Shown: positions 35,798-45,521, counted from the stretch's first letter. The stretch is DNA of 64,000 nucleotides from CAWDMN01 sp963803155 (GCA_963803155.1 CAWDMN010000056.1:1-64000), one strand, 5' to 3'. Translations and numbers: made by a program. Notes: generated by a model from the sequence alone, not told the origin.

Positions 35798-37414
35798 TCA
35801 TTCCGGCACATCTTTGGCTGGCACGGTGATCCACGGCGCCAGGCAGAGAATGAGACCCATGATAAGGTAAGCCGCCACAAATGGCCACGCGGGATTCAAT
35901 GAAATCACGGTGTCCGTGGGAGTCCAAGCATAGGAGTGCATCAAACCAATTCCTGAAAAGACAGCAGCCACCGCACACCAGAGCGCCCCTTGATTGAATT
36001 TCCGCTCAATGATCGCCACGGTGACTGCCGCCAAAATCATGGCTGAAAAAATAAATCCTTGTTCCAATGCCAGCGCTCCCCCAAGCCACATATCCGTACT
36101 TTGAAATCTTGGAAGCACCTCTGCCGATAGAGGATTGGCTGGAGTACCCATGCCAGCCACCTTCAAGCTCGTCTTGGCCAAAAGGGCTCCCCAGGCAGCT
36201 ACGCCGGGGAGCAATCCCACAACCACTGCGGGAGCATGCCGCGCTGGAGTGGCCTGAAAGGCCTGCGCGGTGATGACCATCCCGATCCAAAGCACAATGG
36301 CCATTCCGGCATCTACAGGCACTGCCCAAGTCAAATAAGCCAATGTTCCACTCAAACAGACAACAGTCGCCGCCACCCCATTGAGAATCGAGTACCCCGC
36401 CCTTGCTCCCAGGGCCTTCCAACCTGGGTGCCCGATGTAAATGGTAGTCGGGAAACAGGAGCCGAAACAAGCCGCGGCCACACTGCCCAGCCCATTGACC
36501 ATCAATGAGGGTTTCGTCGGGTAGGGGTCTCCCGCCGCCTCGGCGGATTCTATATTTTGAAGAGAGCCCACTGTATTAAAGAGACCCATCGGCAATATGA
36601 CCGACAGATAAGTAAGACAATGGCCACTGAAAAGCGCCGTCCACAAATCTCCCAGCACGGGTATCGGCAACAACAGAGAAGCACCCTGGACAGGTCTTGG
36701 TCCGACCGGTGCGATTCCGGTAAGCCACGCTAACCATGTTCCCAACAGGACGGCAATTAGCCCCCCGGGCAGCCCGCCACGGAATCTTCGTTTACCGAAA
36801 TAGATCAGCATCACAATGGCCAAGGTCGTCAATCCCACTAACGGCCTTGCAAAAGTGCGAAAGAGAAATCCCAAAGATATAAAGGTTAAGGCAATCCCAG
36901 AAAGAGTCGAAAGCAAAGCCGCCCGAGGAGTGGCGCGCCGGACTTTTTCAGCCACAAAAGCGCCCCCGCATTCGATTAGACCTGAGCCCAAACAGGCCAC
37001 TAGCCCTGCCTGCCAGGCCACGCGGGCCGGATCTGCCGCCCCAGCCGCCATCGCCGCCATTTTAGCGGGGAGCATGATCAGGAAAACATGCGCAATGAGC
37101 GAGACGGTATTGATTCCATAGGGAAGCGCGCAGATGTCCAGTCGTCCGGTCTTTCGGGAAAGTTGACGGGCCTGCCAGGCATAAAACAAGTTGCCCACCA
37201 AGAGGGAAATCGCCACTCCCGGTAAAATCCGCGCATAAAGCAAATCCCTCGGAAATCCGAGGACGTAGCGGCACAGGCTGTCGATCAGAAGCAACTGAAC
37301 AAAATTATCAAGAGCCAAACCGAAGAACCCGTCGATGTCACCCCTGACAATCCAAGGCATTGGCAAATTTATTATTTTGCTTCCGGCGCCACTCCTCAGA
37401 ACATTCTCCTTCAT
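35798..37414 (-). CDS. NCS2/AzgA-like permease
   Basis: 538 residues from the ATG at 37414. About twelve to thirteen hydrophobic helices with the AzgA-like features RGDIDGFFGLALDNFVQLLL, ALPYGINTVSLIAHVFLIML, NTVGSLQNIESAEAAGDPYP and GSCFPTTIYIGHPGWKALGA. Likely an inner-membrane purine/pyrimidine or related transporter. Its GAGGAG ribosome site lies inside the end of repeat R2, so repeat insertion shaped the start of this gene; residues encoded upstream of 37414 come from the repeat. Confidence 0.85.
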   Translation of the reverse strand: MKENVLRSGAGSKIINLPMPWIVRGDIDGFFGLALDNFVQLLLIDSLCRYVLGFPRDLLYARILPGVAISLLVGNLFYAWQARQLSRKTGRLDICALPYGINTVSLIAHVFLIMLPAKMAAMAAGAADPARVAWQAGLVACLGSGLIECGGAFVAEKVRRATPRAALLSTLSGIALTFISLGFLFRTFARPLVGLTTLAIVMLIYFGKRRFRGGLPGGLIAVLLGTWLAWLTGIAPVGPRPVQGASLLLPIPVLGDLWTALFSGHCLTYLSVILPMGLFNTVGSLQNIESAEAAGDPYPTKPSLMVNGLGSVAAACFGSCFPTTIYIGHPGWKALGARAGYSILNGVAATVVCLSGTLAYLTWAVPVDAGMAIVLWIGMVITAQAFQATPARHAPAVVVGLLPGVAAWGALLAKTSLKVAGMGTPANPLSAEVLPRFQSTDMWLGGALALEQGFIFSAMILAAVTVAIIERKFNQGALWCAVAAVFSGIGLMHSYAWTPTDTVISLNPAWPFVAAYLIMGLILCLAPWITVPAKDVPE

Positions 37415-37420
37415 CCAATT

Positions 37421-37581
37421 GCTCCTCAGAAAATCAAATTTGGGCAAAGGTGGAGCGGGCACGAGTGACCGCCGTCACCGGTGCACGCTGGCTCGGCAGG
37501 CGAGGTTAGCCATGCGACGCGCGAAGGATGACTTCGTCACACTCGCGCGTCCCATCTTCTTGTTGAGCCAGCCCCGCTGGC
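37421..37581 (+). repeat. 161-bp dispersed repeat, copy R2
   Basis: Inverted relative to R1 (35070-35230). The two copies match through both ends (CTCCTC... to ...CCCCGCTGGC) with only scattered differences. Its left end supplies the ribosome-binding site of the permease gene. Confidence 0.85.
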
Positions 37582-37808
37582 ATGTATAGTTTCCATTAAT
37601 TGCGGGAAAGCCGGGCCGGAAGTGTCAAGGATAGGCAAAAATCCAGTTCATCGCAAGCCCGAACACGCATTAAGGAGTGGCAATCGGATGATCCGATGGT
37701 GCGAACGAGCCACGCCGCAGAAATGCAATATCCACTTCTTCCACACACGCCTTTGTGGATTATGGTAACATTGCGGTTTTTGATCCGAAGGAATAGAAGA
37801 ATATCATT

Positions 37809-39827
37809 ATGCTGATCCAGAAAATTGATGCCATCAAAAAAGCTTTTTCCGATCATGTCCAGGCACATTACGGACATACACTTTCTCAAATCGTCGTTGA
37901 ACAGCCCCCAAAGGTCGAGTTGGGGGACTTGGCCTTTCCTTTCTGTTTTGAATTGGCCAAACCCTTGCGGAAGGCTCCCCGTCAGATTGCCGGCGAAATT
38001 GTGGCATCGATAGGGGCGATGCCGGGCATCGCCAAATGTGAAGTGGCCGGGCCAGGATACATCAACTTGTTCTTTGAGCGGGACAGTTTCTTCAAGGAAG
38101 CTTTCTTTTATAGTCGTCAAAAGACCCCAGCGGGGCCGGATCAGTCAACGGAAGGAGCAGCACTGCCAGAATTTTCTGGGAAAAAGATCATCTTGGAGCA
38201 CACTAACATCAATCCCAATAAGGCAGCTCACATCGGCCATTTGCGCAACGCCGTATTGGGAGACACTTTTGGACGGCTGCTTCGATTCAATGGCGCCAAC
38301 GTCGAAGTGCAAAATTACATCGATGACACCGGAGTGCAAGTCGCTGACGTTGTCGTGGGCTTTAGATATCTGGAGAAGAAATCTCTGGCGGATGTTCAAG
38401 CCATCCAGGGCAAGTTTGATTATTACTGCTGGAACCTCTATGCAAAAGTCTCTTCTTTCTATGCCGAAGCCCCCGACAATGGGCTATTGCGAGGAGAGAC
38501 GCTGCAGTTGATCGAACAAGGGAACAATGAAACCGCGGAATTAGCTAAGTATATCGCTCACCGAATCGTTCAATGTCATTTGACCACTATGGAGCGGTTG
38601 GGCATTGAATACGATTTACTACCCAAGGAAAGCGACATCCTGCATCTGAAATTCTGGGACCACGCCTTTGCTCTGCTCAAGAAAAATGGCGCCATCCACT
38701 TTGAAGAGTCCGGCAAGAACAAGGGCTGCTGGATCATGCGCCTCGGTGAAAAAGAGGAAGCCGTCACTCAGGAAGAAGTTGAACATGAAGAAGACAAGAT
38801 CATCGTCCGTTCCAATGGCACGGTGACTTATGTAGGCAAGGACATTGCCTACCAGCTTTGGAAATTTGGCCTCCTGGGGTTGGACTTCTTCTATCATCTA
38901 TTCAAAACCTACGCCAGCGGACATCAACTTTTTATGTCTAACTCCAAAGGCAACGGAAAGGCGGATGCGCCTTCCTTTGGGCATGGCAGCCGAGTTTATA
39001 ACGTGATTGACTCCCGCCAATCTTATTTGCAGAACATTGTCATCCAAGGTTTGAAAACACTCGGATATCAGGACCAGGCGGATCGTTCCACTCATTTTTC
39101 GTATGAGATGGTCGCTCTTTCACCACAATGTTGCGCCGACTTGGGGATTCACTTATCGGAGGAAGACAGGAAACGCCCCTATGTTGAGGTTTCAGGCCGC
39201 AAAGGATTGGGAGTAAAAGCGGACGATCTAATCGACACCCTCATCGAAAAGTCCCATGAGGAAGTTGGGAGCCGTCATCCAGAACTAGAGGAAAACGAGT
39301 CAAGGCAAATTGCCACCACCATTGCGGTCAGCGCGCTTCGTTATTTCCTTCTGAAATTTACCTGCAATTCAGTGATCGCTTTTGATTTCAAAGAAGCCTT
39401 GAGCTTCGAGGGTGAGACCGGCCCTTACGTGCAGTATTCCACAGTTCGGGCCAACAACATTTTTCGCAAGGTTGAGGAAGACGATGCCACCTGCAACGCG
39501 GCATCCCTGACGGATTTCTTTGAAAACGATTGGCAACCATTCTCTTCCCGCTTCCAATTCGACGATGAATTTTGGAGGCTTGCCTACACAGCCTCGCAGC
39601 TCGAGGCCAATGTGAAGGTGGCGCTACAAACCGCGGAACCGGCGATGGTGGCAAAATTCCTTTTCACGCTGGCTCAGGCTTTTAACGTTTTTTATCACCG
39701 GCACCGGATCATCATTGAAACCGACTCTGGCAAGAAGCGATTCCTGCTTGCCTTGACCGAGTTAGTGCGCAACCAATTAGCTCGCGGATTGAGCCTCCTG
39801 GGAATTCCCGTACCCGAAATGATGTAG
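37809..39827 (+). CDS. argS: Arginyl-tRNA synthetase
   Basis: 672 residues. N-terminal Arg-tRNA domain (LGDLAFPFCFELAKPLRKAP), class I signature NPNKAAHIGHLRNAVLGDT, YVGKDIAYQLWK, and the KMSKS-equivalent VSGRKGLGVK. C-terminal anticodon-binding helices with YVQYSTVRANNI and FNVFYHRHRII. Charges tRNA-Arg. The 227-nt gap upstream (37582-37808) holds no gene. Confidence 0.97.
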   Translation: MLIQKIDAIKKAFSDHVQAHYGHTLSQIVVEQPPKVELGDLAFPFCFELAKPLRKAPRQIAGEIVASIGAMPGIAKCEVAGPGYINLFFERDSFFKEAFFYSRQKTPAGPDQSTEGAALPEFSGKKIILEHTNINPNKAAHIGHLRNAVLGDTFGRLLRFNGANVEVQNYIDDTGVQVADVVVGFRYLEKKSLADVQAIQGKFDYYCWNLYAKVSSFYAEAPDNGLLRGETLQLIEQGNNETAELAKYIAHRIVQCHLTTMERLGIEYDLLPKESDILHLKFWDHAFALLKKNGAIHFEESGKNKGCWIMRLGEKEEAVTQEEVEHEEDKIIVRSNGTVTYVGKDIAYQLWKFGLLGLDFFYHLFKTYASGHQLFMSNSKGNGKADAPSFGHGSRVYNVIDSRQSYLQNIVIQGLKTLGYQDQADRSTHFSYEMVALSPQCCADLGIHLSEEDRKRPYVEVSGRKGLGVKADDLIDTLIEKSHEEVGSRHPELEENESRQIATTIAVSALRYFLLKFTCNSVIAFDFKEALSFEGETGPYVQYSTVRANNIFRKVEEDDATCNAASLTDFFENDWQPFSSRFQFDDEFWRLAYTASQLEANVKVALQTAEPAMVAKFLFTLAQAFNVFYHRHRIIIETDSGKKRFLLALTELVRNQLARGLSLLGIPVPEMM

Positions 39828-39853
39828 AAGACAATCTACGAAGAAGCAGAGGT

Positions 39854-40498
39854 TCATCCCCGAAAGGGAAACCGCTGCAGTGGAGTGTAAATCGATCCGC
39901 CTGGTTGGAGTTCACTTTTCATTAGGACGAGCTCTCTGGCTTCAACCTTTTCCGGCGCAAAGCCTGCTTCCAGCAACGAACTGGCCAGCCTTTCCCCTTG
40001 GCGGGAAGAGCGCAGGCGGCCTATGGTCAAATGGGGAGAAAAAGGTCTACTCTCGATGGAAAATCCTTGCTGCAATAAACCCAGCTCTAACTCCGAGTGT
40101 AGTTGCTTTAGCAATTCTGGAATGCTGTCTAATCCGACCCACAACACCCGCGGATTTTTTCTGGAGGGAAAACAGTCCGCTCTGCTTACTTCAAATGAGA
40201 TTGCTCCGAAGTTTAGTGAAACTCGCGCACAGACATCTTGAACAGGCACAATTTTCGAGGAGGGCAACTCACCCAGAAACTTGAGGGTCAAATGGATATT
40301 GCCTGGATTGACCCAAGTCACATCCCCACCCAATCCTCTCAATTGCCGCTGCAGTGCGCCAATTCGCGATTGGATAGAATCAGGAATCTCCAAACAAATA
40401 AAGACTCTGAGGGGACGGTCTGAAGGGCTCAGTTTAGTTCTCCATAATTTGAAAAGGATCGGTGGGCCTGGGCTGTCCAACACAATAGGCCAGAGCAT
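39854..40498 (-). CDS. thpR: RNA 2',3'-cyclic phosphodiesterase (2'-5' ligase family)
   Basis: Both catalytic HxTx motifs are present: HLTLKFLGEL and HLTIGRLRS, with RVFICLEIPDSI at the start of the domain. The frame is open to the ATG at 40498, but that would overlap the Fic-like gene by 65 nt. The domain itself starts nearer 40432, where a CTG stands 1 nt past the Fic stop with GGAG 8 nt before it; no ATG, GTG or TTG lies between. The start is therefore unresolved. Confidence 0.9.
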   Translation of the reverse strand: MLWPIVLDSPGPPILFKLWRTKLSPSDRPLRVFICLEIPDSIQSRIGALQRQLRGLGGDVTWVNPGNIHLTLKFLGELPSSKIVPVQDVCARVSLNFGAISFEVSRADCFPSRKNPRVLWVGLDSIPELLKQLHSELELGLLQQGFSIESRPFSPHLTIGRLRSSRQGERLASSLLEAGFAPEKVEARELVLMKSELQPGGSIYTPLQRFPFRG

Positions 40499-41195
40499 TT
40501 GTCACTGCTTGCGCAATTAGATCAATAATCCCCTGGGTGTCATAGTGAAGGGCGTTTTGAATGGCCATGGCATACTGGCTTGTAAGTGAGCTGGGAATCA
40601 GAGCTGGAGGGTATCCCGAACGAAGCAGGTAATAGCTGGAAAAAACTCTTGCCACAATTCCATTTCCCTTCGCAAACGGGAGAAGGTCCATCAGCCGAAT
40701 CAGAACGAGGGCTGTTTTTTCAATCTCATGAATCTGCTGAAAACTCTCGCTTGTAAACCATCCCAGCGAATTTTCAAGCAGCGCCGGAATCAGCTCGGCT
40801 TCAATTGAGAATTCCGATTGTCCCGAATGCGAAGGAATTTTCTCCTCCCGGAATTTTCCCGCGGTCGGATCAACACCGGCAAAGAGCCGTTCATGTAGTC
40901 GTGCCAAATCGGCGCTCTGCAAGGGCTCTTTTCCATTGGCTTTTGCATACCACCAGATCCCCGCATCCTGATGATTCTCCATGAGCCGCCGATATTGATT
41001 CTTCATGGACTCCTGCATACCCGTGATCTCTCCCCCATAATCCAATGCGATATTTTCAGTAGCCCATCCTGGCCCGATTAATTGAAGGAATCGCTCCCGA
41101 GCAGGCCCGCTGGCTTTTTCCGATTCCCATTTTTTCAGCAGAGGCTGCATGGCGAGGAATTGACGCCGACTTTTCAATTCAAATTCCGCAGTCAT
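40434..41195 (-). CDS. Fic-domain protein with degenerate active site
   Basis: 253 residues. Fic-fold landmarks are visible: ARLHERLFAGVDPTAGKFRE, a helix LIPALLENSLGWF, and the loop LLPFAKGNGIVARVFSSYYL. In active Fic proteins this loop reads HPFxxGNGRxxR; here the catalytic His is Leu and the first Arg is Ile, so AMPylation is unlikely. No signal peptide. It starts 3 nt after the smpB stop and ends next to thpR, so it belongs to that operon. Confidence 0.8.
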   Translation of the reverse strand: MTAEFELKSRRQFLAMQPLLKKWESEKASGPARERFLQLIGPGWATENIALDYGGEITGMQESMKNQYRRLMENHQDAGIWWYAKANGKEPLQSADLARLHERLFAGVDPTAGKFREEKIPSHSGQSEFSIEAELIPALLENSLGWFTSESFQQIHEIEKTALVLIRLMDLLPFAKGNGIVARVFSSYYLLRSGYPPALIPSSLTSQYAMAIQNALHYDTQGIIDLIAQAVTNALAYCVGQPRPTDPFQIMEN

Positions 41196-41198
41196 ATT

Positions 41199-41663
41199 TT
41201 AGCGACGTTCCTTGATGGCCTGACGGGTTTCTTTGTCCACCGTTTTTTGTTTTTCAGTTTCCCGTTTATCGTATACCTTTTTCCCTTTTGCCAATGCTAT
41301 CTCACATTTCGCCCGGCCATTTTGAAAAAAAATCTTTAACGGGACAATCGTCATACCGCGTTCCGTTACTTTTCCCACCAATTTCCGAATTTCATTTTTG
41401 TGGAGCAACAGCTTTCGGTTCCGCAAAGGGTCATGATTCATCCGATTCCCGTGGGTGTATGGGCTGATGTGACAATTCACGAGCCAGATTTCCCCATTCT
41501 TGAGCAGTCCATAGCCATCTTTAAGGTTCACTTTCCCCTGCCGGATGGATTTAATCTCGGTCCCAAGGAGAACCAATCCGGCGGCAAAGGTATCCAAGAT
41601 ATGATAATGATGAAACGCCTGCCGGTTGAGTGCCGCCACTTTTTGTTCTTCAAGATTCTTCAA
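41199..41663 (-). CDS. smpB: SsrA-binding protein SmpB
   Basis: 154 residues. NRQAFHHYHILDTFAAGLVL, GTEIKSIRQGKVNLKDGYG, NGEIWLVNCHISPY and a basic C-terminal tail ending KERR. Required with tmRNA for rescue of stalled ribosomes. I did not find ssrA in this window. The 296-nt gap upstream holds nothing I can support. Confidence 0.97.
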   Translation of the reverse strand: MKNLEEQKVAALNRQAFHHYHILDTFAAGLVLLGTEIKSIRQGKVNLKDGYGLLKNGEIWLVNCHISPYTHGNRMNHDPLRNRKLLLHKNEIRKLVGKVTERGMTIVPLKIFFQNGRAKCEIALAKGKKVYDKRETEKQKTVDKETRQAIKERR

Positions 41664-41959
41664 AGGATTCCCTCACTGGAATATATGCGCGCCAATATCC
41701 CTGGCCACAATGAGTCCCATCCGTAGTCAGTCATATCAGGCCGCCAAATGATATGTGAATGAAAACTAAAACAGCTAGCCAGAATTGTGCATAGCCTGAT
41801 CATGATCCAAACATTACGGCAAAATGAATAGCTGACTCAGGATTGCGGAAATTGTCCACACAAGACCACGGCTGGCTTGAACAACCAATTTCCACCATTT
41901 TGTGCCGAGTATTAAAATTGCTTCCTTCGTGAATTTTTCTTGTCTACGACGAAGTCTCG

Positions 41960-42697
41960 CTAAAATGGAGAGCGCCGGTTATTCGGGTTGTAATTCCCCG
42001 GAGACGGTTGAACCAACGTGCCACTCGGCTGAATTTGTTGCGGAGTTGTGCCCTGCAAGCCGGGAAATCCCGATTGTGAATTCATTCCCGGCGGAACCAT
42101 TCCTTGAGGAGTTGTACCCATTCCTTGCGCATTGGGCTGTCCAGTTGGAAGTTGTCCTCCCGGAGCTCCCTGTGGCACCATTCCAGGCCCCGCGGCGGGA
42201 GTATTGATGGGGACCGGCTCATTCGCCATGTTGGCGTTTTCATCTTCTTCGCCGCCACCGCTGAAAGGATCTTCCACGACTTGCCTGGCAAATCGCCGGG
42301 CCGGCGGAGCAATTACATTCGAGTTGGATGCAATCGAAGCAGTGGCTTGAACAGATTTCCCGGTTATCGTCATTTGCGCAACCTGCTCCGGAGACGAAGC
42401 GGAAGACTGCAAAATATAATCGTAATCAAAACCTTCCATCAACTTCACCAGGGCATCGCGGGAGCTCACATTAATCAATGAGACTAGCGGCACCACCTGG
42501 TTCCTCAGCTCAGGCGGCAATTCGTATTTCACGCCCAGCTGCTGTTTAAAGAGATCCAGTATTTGAGCCAGCGTCAGGTTTTCCGCGGCCAACGAGCATC
42601 GCCCCCCAGCCAGAGTCAGCTGGCCCGGAGCCGCCCAACTCATCATCCCGACCAGGAAGAAGTGAGCCAGCATGAAGGCCAAAACTTTCTTTTTCAT
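41960..42697 (-). CDS. Exported protein with secretin N-terminal (STN-like) domain
   Basis: 245 residues. Signal peptide (VLAFMLAHFFLVGMM, cleavage after SWAAP), one STN/secretin-N-like domain at about 34-100 (AAENLTLAQILDLFKQQLGV, NVSSRDALVKLMEGFDYDYI), then an acidic patch and a low-complexity Pro/Gln/Gly tail (residues 160-245). STN domains occur at the N-termini of secretins and TonB receptors, but no barrel follows here. Periplasmic; function unknown. Confidence 0.75.
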   Translation of the reverse strand: MKKKVLAFMLAHFFLVGMMSWAAPGQLTLAGGRCSLAAENLTLAQILDLFKQQLGVKYELPPELRNQVVPLVSLINVSSRDALVKLMEGFDYDYILQSSASSPEQVAQMTITGKSVQATASIASNSNVIAPPARRFARQVVEDPFSGGGEEDENANMANEPVPINTPAAGPGMVPQGAPGGQLPTGQPNAQGMGTTPQGMVPPGMNSQSGFPGLQGTTPQQIQPSGTLVQPSPGNYNPNNRRSPF

Positions 42698-42834
42698 GGC
42701 ACACCCCGGGAAAAAAATTGAATAACGTCTCCTACTAAATTATCTTATCATTAAAATCGGCAGCAGGACAGATGTTCACGAAAAGAAAGGGATTTTCAAT
42801 GACCGCCCCTTCGCTGCCGTAAGGAGACCACCCT

Positions 42835-43131
42835 ATGCGGGAACTCACCGGTGCGGAAAGAAAAAAACTCCGCGGCTTGGCCCATAATTTGAAACCATTA
42901 ATTCATATAGGCAAATCCGGCATTACTGAAGCCCAACTGGCAGCCTTCAATCAGGTGTTGGACTCCCATGAACTCATCAAAGTAAAATTCCAGAATTTTA
43001 AGGAACAAAAAACTGAATTGCTCGAATTGATTACTCAGAAGACGGGATGTCAGATCGCTGGATTGATTGGCCATATTGCAATTCTCTACAGAGAACAAGC
43101 AGACGTGGAAAAGAGGAAGATTCAGCTTTGA
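42835..43131 (+). CDS. yhbY: YhbY-family RNA-binding protein
   Basis: 98 residues, the CRM domain: LTGAERKKLRGLAHNLKPLI, HIGKSGITEAQLAAFNQVLD, HELIKVKF and GLIGHIAILYRE. Binds pre-50S ribosomal RNA in known cases. AAGGAGA lies upstream of the ATG. Confidence 0.95.
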   Translation: MRELTGAERKKLRGLAHNLKPLIHIGKSGITEAQLAAFNQVLDSHELIKVKFQNFKEQKTELLELITQKTGCQIAGLIGHIAILYREQADVEKRKIQL

Positions 43132-43303
43132 CGAGGAATATCGAATCGTTGCGACACGGAAGCGCGGGAGATCCCTGCTACGGTGAAGGAATAAGTGGCT
43201 ATCGGACAAAGATGTTTCCGCATGAGAGCACTTTCGCTCTTCAGCCGGATTTGCGATTGTCCAGATTTTTAAACAACAAACCAGTTTTTTGACAGGAGCC
43301 GTT

Positions 43304-45502
43304 ATGCGTCTGCTCACCAGCCTGATCGCAATCGCTTTTTTCTGCGGTGGGATTTTCGCCATGTCAGCCCCCCCCTCAAGAAATCTCGAAATGGAAAAAA
43401 AAATTGAGGCGCTTCTAGCCAAAATGACCTTGGAGGAAAAAATCGGACAAATGGTTCAGGTGGCTGAAACCACCGACACCACCAGAGCACAATTGAAAAC
43501 GGGACTGATCGGCTCCATGTTGAGTGTAACCGACACTGGCCTGATTAACGAATTTCAGCGGCTCAACATGGACAATTCACGCTTAAAAATACCCGTAATA
43601 TTCGGCTTTGATGTGATTCATGGTTTCAAAACCATTTTCCCCATTCCTTTGGCGGAAGCAGCCAGTTGGGATCCCGACACTGCCACCCAAGCGGCACGGG
43701 TCGCTGCCACCGAAGCGAGAGCCGCGGGAATTCACTGGACCTTTGCCCCCATGGTCGACATTGCCCGCGATCCCCGTTGGGGGCGAATCGCCGAAGGCGC
43801 CGGCGAAGACACTTACCTTGGATCACAATTTGCCACCGCACGGGTCAAAGGATTTCAAGGCAAAGATCTCTCAGATCCGGCCTCTGTAGTCGCTTGCGCA
43901 AAGCATTATGCCGCCTATGGTGCGGCTGAAGCTGGCAGGGATTACAGCACGGTCGATATTTCCGAACGGCTGTTGCGCGAAATCTACCTTCCTCCCTTCC
44001 ATGCCGCTTTGAAAGCGGGAGTCGGCACCTTTATGTGCTCCTTTAACTCGCTGAACGGCATCCCCTCCTCCGCGAATTATTTCCTTCTGACCAAAATCCT
44101 GCATCACGAATGGGGATTCGGAGGATTTCTAGTGAGCGATTGGGAATCGGTGAAAGAATTGATGAATCACGGTGTCGCCGAAAATCCCTCAGAAGCGGCG
44201 GAAAAAGCCCTGAAAGCCGGAGTAGACATGGATATGGTGGGGAACATATACGCCCAAAATGCGCTTCAGCTGGTGCAAAAGGGTAAAGTCCCCCCCCAAA
44301 TCGTTGATGATGCCGTCAGGCGCATTCTCCGCATTAAATTCAGGTTAGGTCTCTTTGAGAATCCGTATGCAGACTCGCAAAAAGCATCCGCCGTAACGCT
44401 CACGCCAGAAAATCTCAAGGTTGCACGCGAAGGAGCACATAAGGCCATGGTTCTCCTAAAAAACCAAGGTCAACTGCTGCCCCTCCCTAAAGACATCAAA
44501 TCGTTGGCACTGATTGGACCGTTTGCCGAAGATAAAACCATGCCCCTCGGGTGCTGGAGTGGAAGCGGGAGCCCCGATCAGGTCGTCAGCATCATGGAAG
44601 GGATCAAATCCAAAATTCCTGATGCAAAAATTCTTTCCGTCAAAGGATGCGAGATTGACGGGAAAAATGCTCCTGACCTTGATGCCGCGGTCAATGCGGC
44701 CAAAATGGCGGGGACGGCAATCCTTTTGCTGGGGGAGAGTGCGGACATGAGCGGCGAAGCCGCTTCTCGTGCCTCGATCGGATTGCCAGGACGTCAATTA
44801 GAATTGGCCAAAGCGGTTCAAGCCACCGGAGTCCCCACGGTGCTGGTGTTGGTGAACGGCCGATCTTTAACTATCGGCTGGGAGTCGGAAAATATTCCTG
44901 CCATCCTAGAAGCTTGGCAACTCGGCGTGCAAATGGGAAATGCGATAGCCGATGTATTGTTCGGAGACTATAATCCGGGCGGCAAGCTACCTGTCACTTT
45001 CCCGCGCGAGTTGGGCCAGGTGCCACTTTATTACAATCATCTCAACACCGGCCGTCCCCCCTCAATGACAGTCCGTTTTACCTCCCGGTATCTGGATGTC
45101 CCCCACACCCCGTTGTATCCATTCGGGTATGGATTGAGTTACACAAGTTTCAAAATCGGCAGCCTTCAAATCAGCTCCTCCAGGATTAAACCTGGAGAGA
45201 ACCTGAAGGTCACTGCCGAAGTTGAAAACACGGGTTCGCGCGCCGGAGACGAGGTCGTGCAGCTTTATATCCGCGATCTTTTTGCCAGCGTCTCCCGGCC
45301 CGTCAAAGAACTCAAAGGGTTCCAGCGGATCACCCTGGCGGCTGGAGAGAAGAAGAGAGTGGAATTCTCTCTCTCGCATAGCATGCTCGGCTTTTATAAT
45401 TTCGACTCCAAGTTTGTGGTTGAGCCCGGCCGATTCAAACTCTGGGTAGGCAACAGTTCCGAGGATGAAGCCAACGAAGCCAGTTTCGAGTTGGGGTTAT
45501 GA
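43304..45502 (+). CDS. Secreted GH3 beta-glucosidase
   Basis: 732 residues from the ATG at 43304 (AGGAG 6 nt upstream). Signal peptide RLLTSLIAIAFFCGGIFAMS. GH3 (alpha/beta) barrel with IPVIFGFDVIHGFKTIFPIP and the nucleophile Asp in FLVSDWESVKELMN; second domain with WSGSGSPDQVVSIMEG and LFGDYNPGGKLPVTFPRELG; C-terminal fibronectin-III-like domain (LKVTAEVENTGSRAGDEVVQ). Hydrolyses beta-glucosides in the periplasm or outside. BglX-like by architecture. Confidence 0.95.
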   Translation: MRLLTSLIAIAFFCGGIFAMSAPPSRNLEMEKKIEALLAKMTLEEKIGQMVQVAETTDTTRAQLKTGLIGSMLSVTDTGLINEFQRLNMDNSRLKIPVIFGFDVIHGFKTIFPIPLAEAASWDPDTATQAARVAATEARAAGIHWTFAPMVDIARDPRWGRIAEGAGEDTYLGSQFATARVKGFQGKDLSDPASVVACAKHYAAYGAAEAGRDYSTVDISERLLREIYLPPFHAALKAGVGTFMCSFNSLNGIPSSANYFLLTKILHHEWGFGGFLVSDWESVKELMNHGVAENPSEAAEKALKAGVDMDMVGNIYAQNALQLVQKGKVPPQIVDDAVRRILRIKFRLGLFENPYADSQKASAVTLTPENLKVAREGAHKAMVLLKNQGQLLPLPKDIKSLALIGPFAEDKTMPLGCWSGSGSPDQVVSIMEGIKSKIPDAKILSVKGCEIDGKNAPDLDAAVNAAKMAGTAILLLGESADMSGEAASRASIGLPGRQLELAKAVQATGVPTVLVLVNGRSLTIGWESENIPAILEAWQLGVQMGNAIADVLFGDYNPGGKLPVTFPRELGQVPLYYNHLNTGRPPSMTVRFTSRYLDVPHTPLYPFGYGLSYTSFKIGSLQISSSRIKPGENLKVTAEVENTGSRAGDEVVQLYIRDLFASVSRPVKELKGFQRITLAAGEKKRVEFSLSHSMLGFYNFDSKFVVEPGRFKLWVGNSSEDEANEASFELGL

Positions 45503-45521
45503 CAAAGGGAGCGCACTCCAT

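Noticed and set aside
35070..37581. Insertion sequence with terminal repeats
   Set aside because: Inverted repeats are present but no transposase; the third copy stands alone, so a dispersed repeat is more likely.
43132..43303. Riboswitch in the leader of the GH3 gene
   Set aside because: Several short stems but no match to a riboswitch consensus I know.
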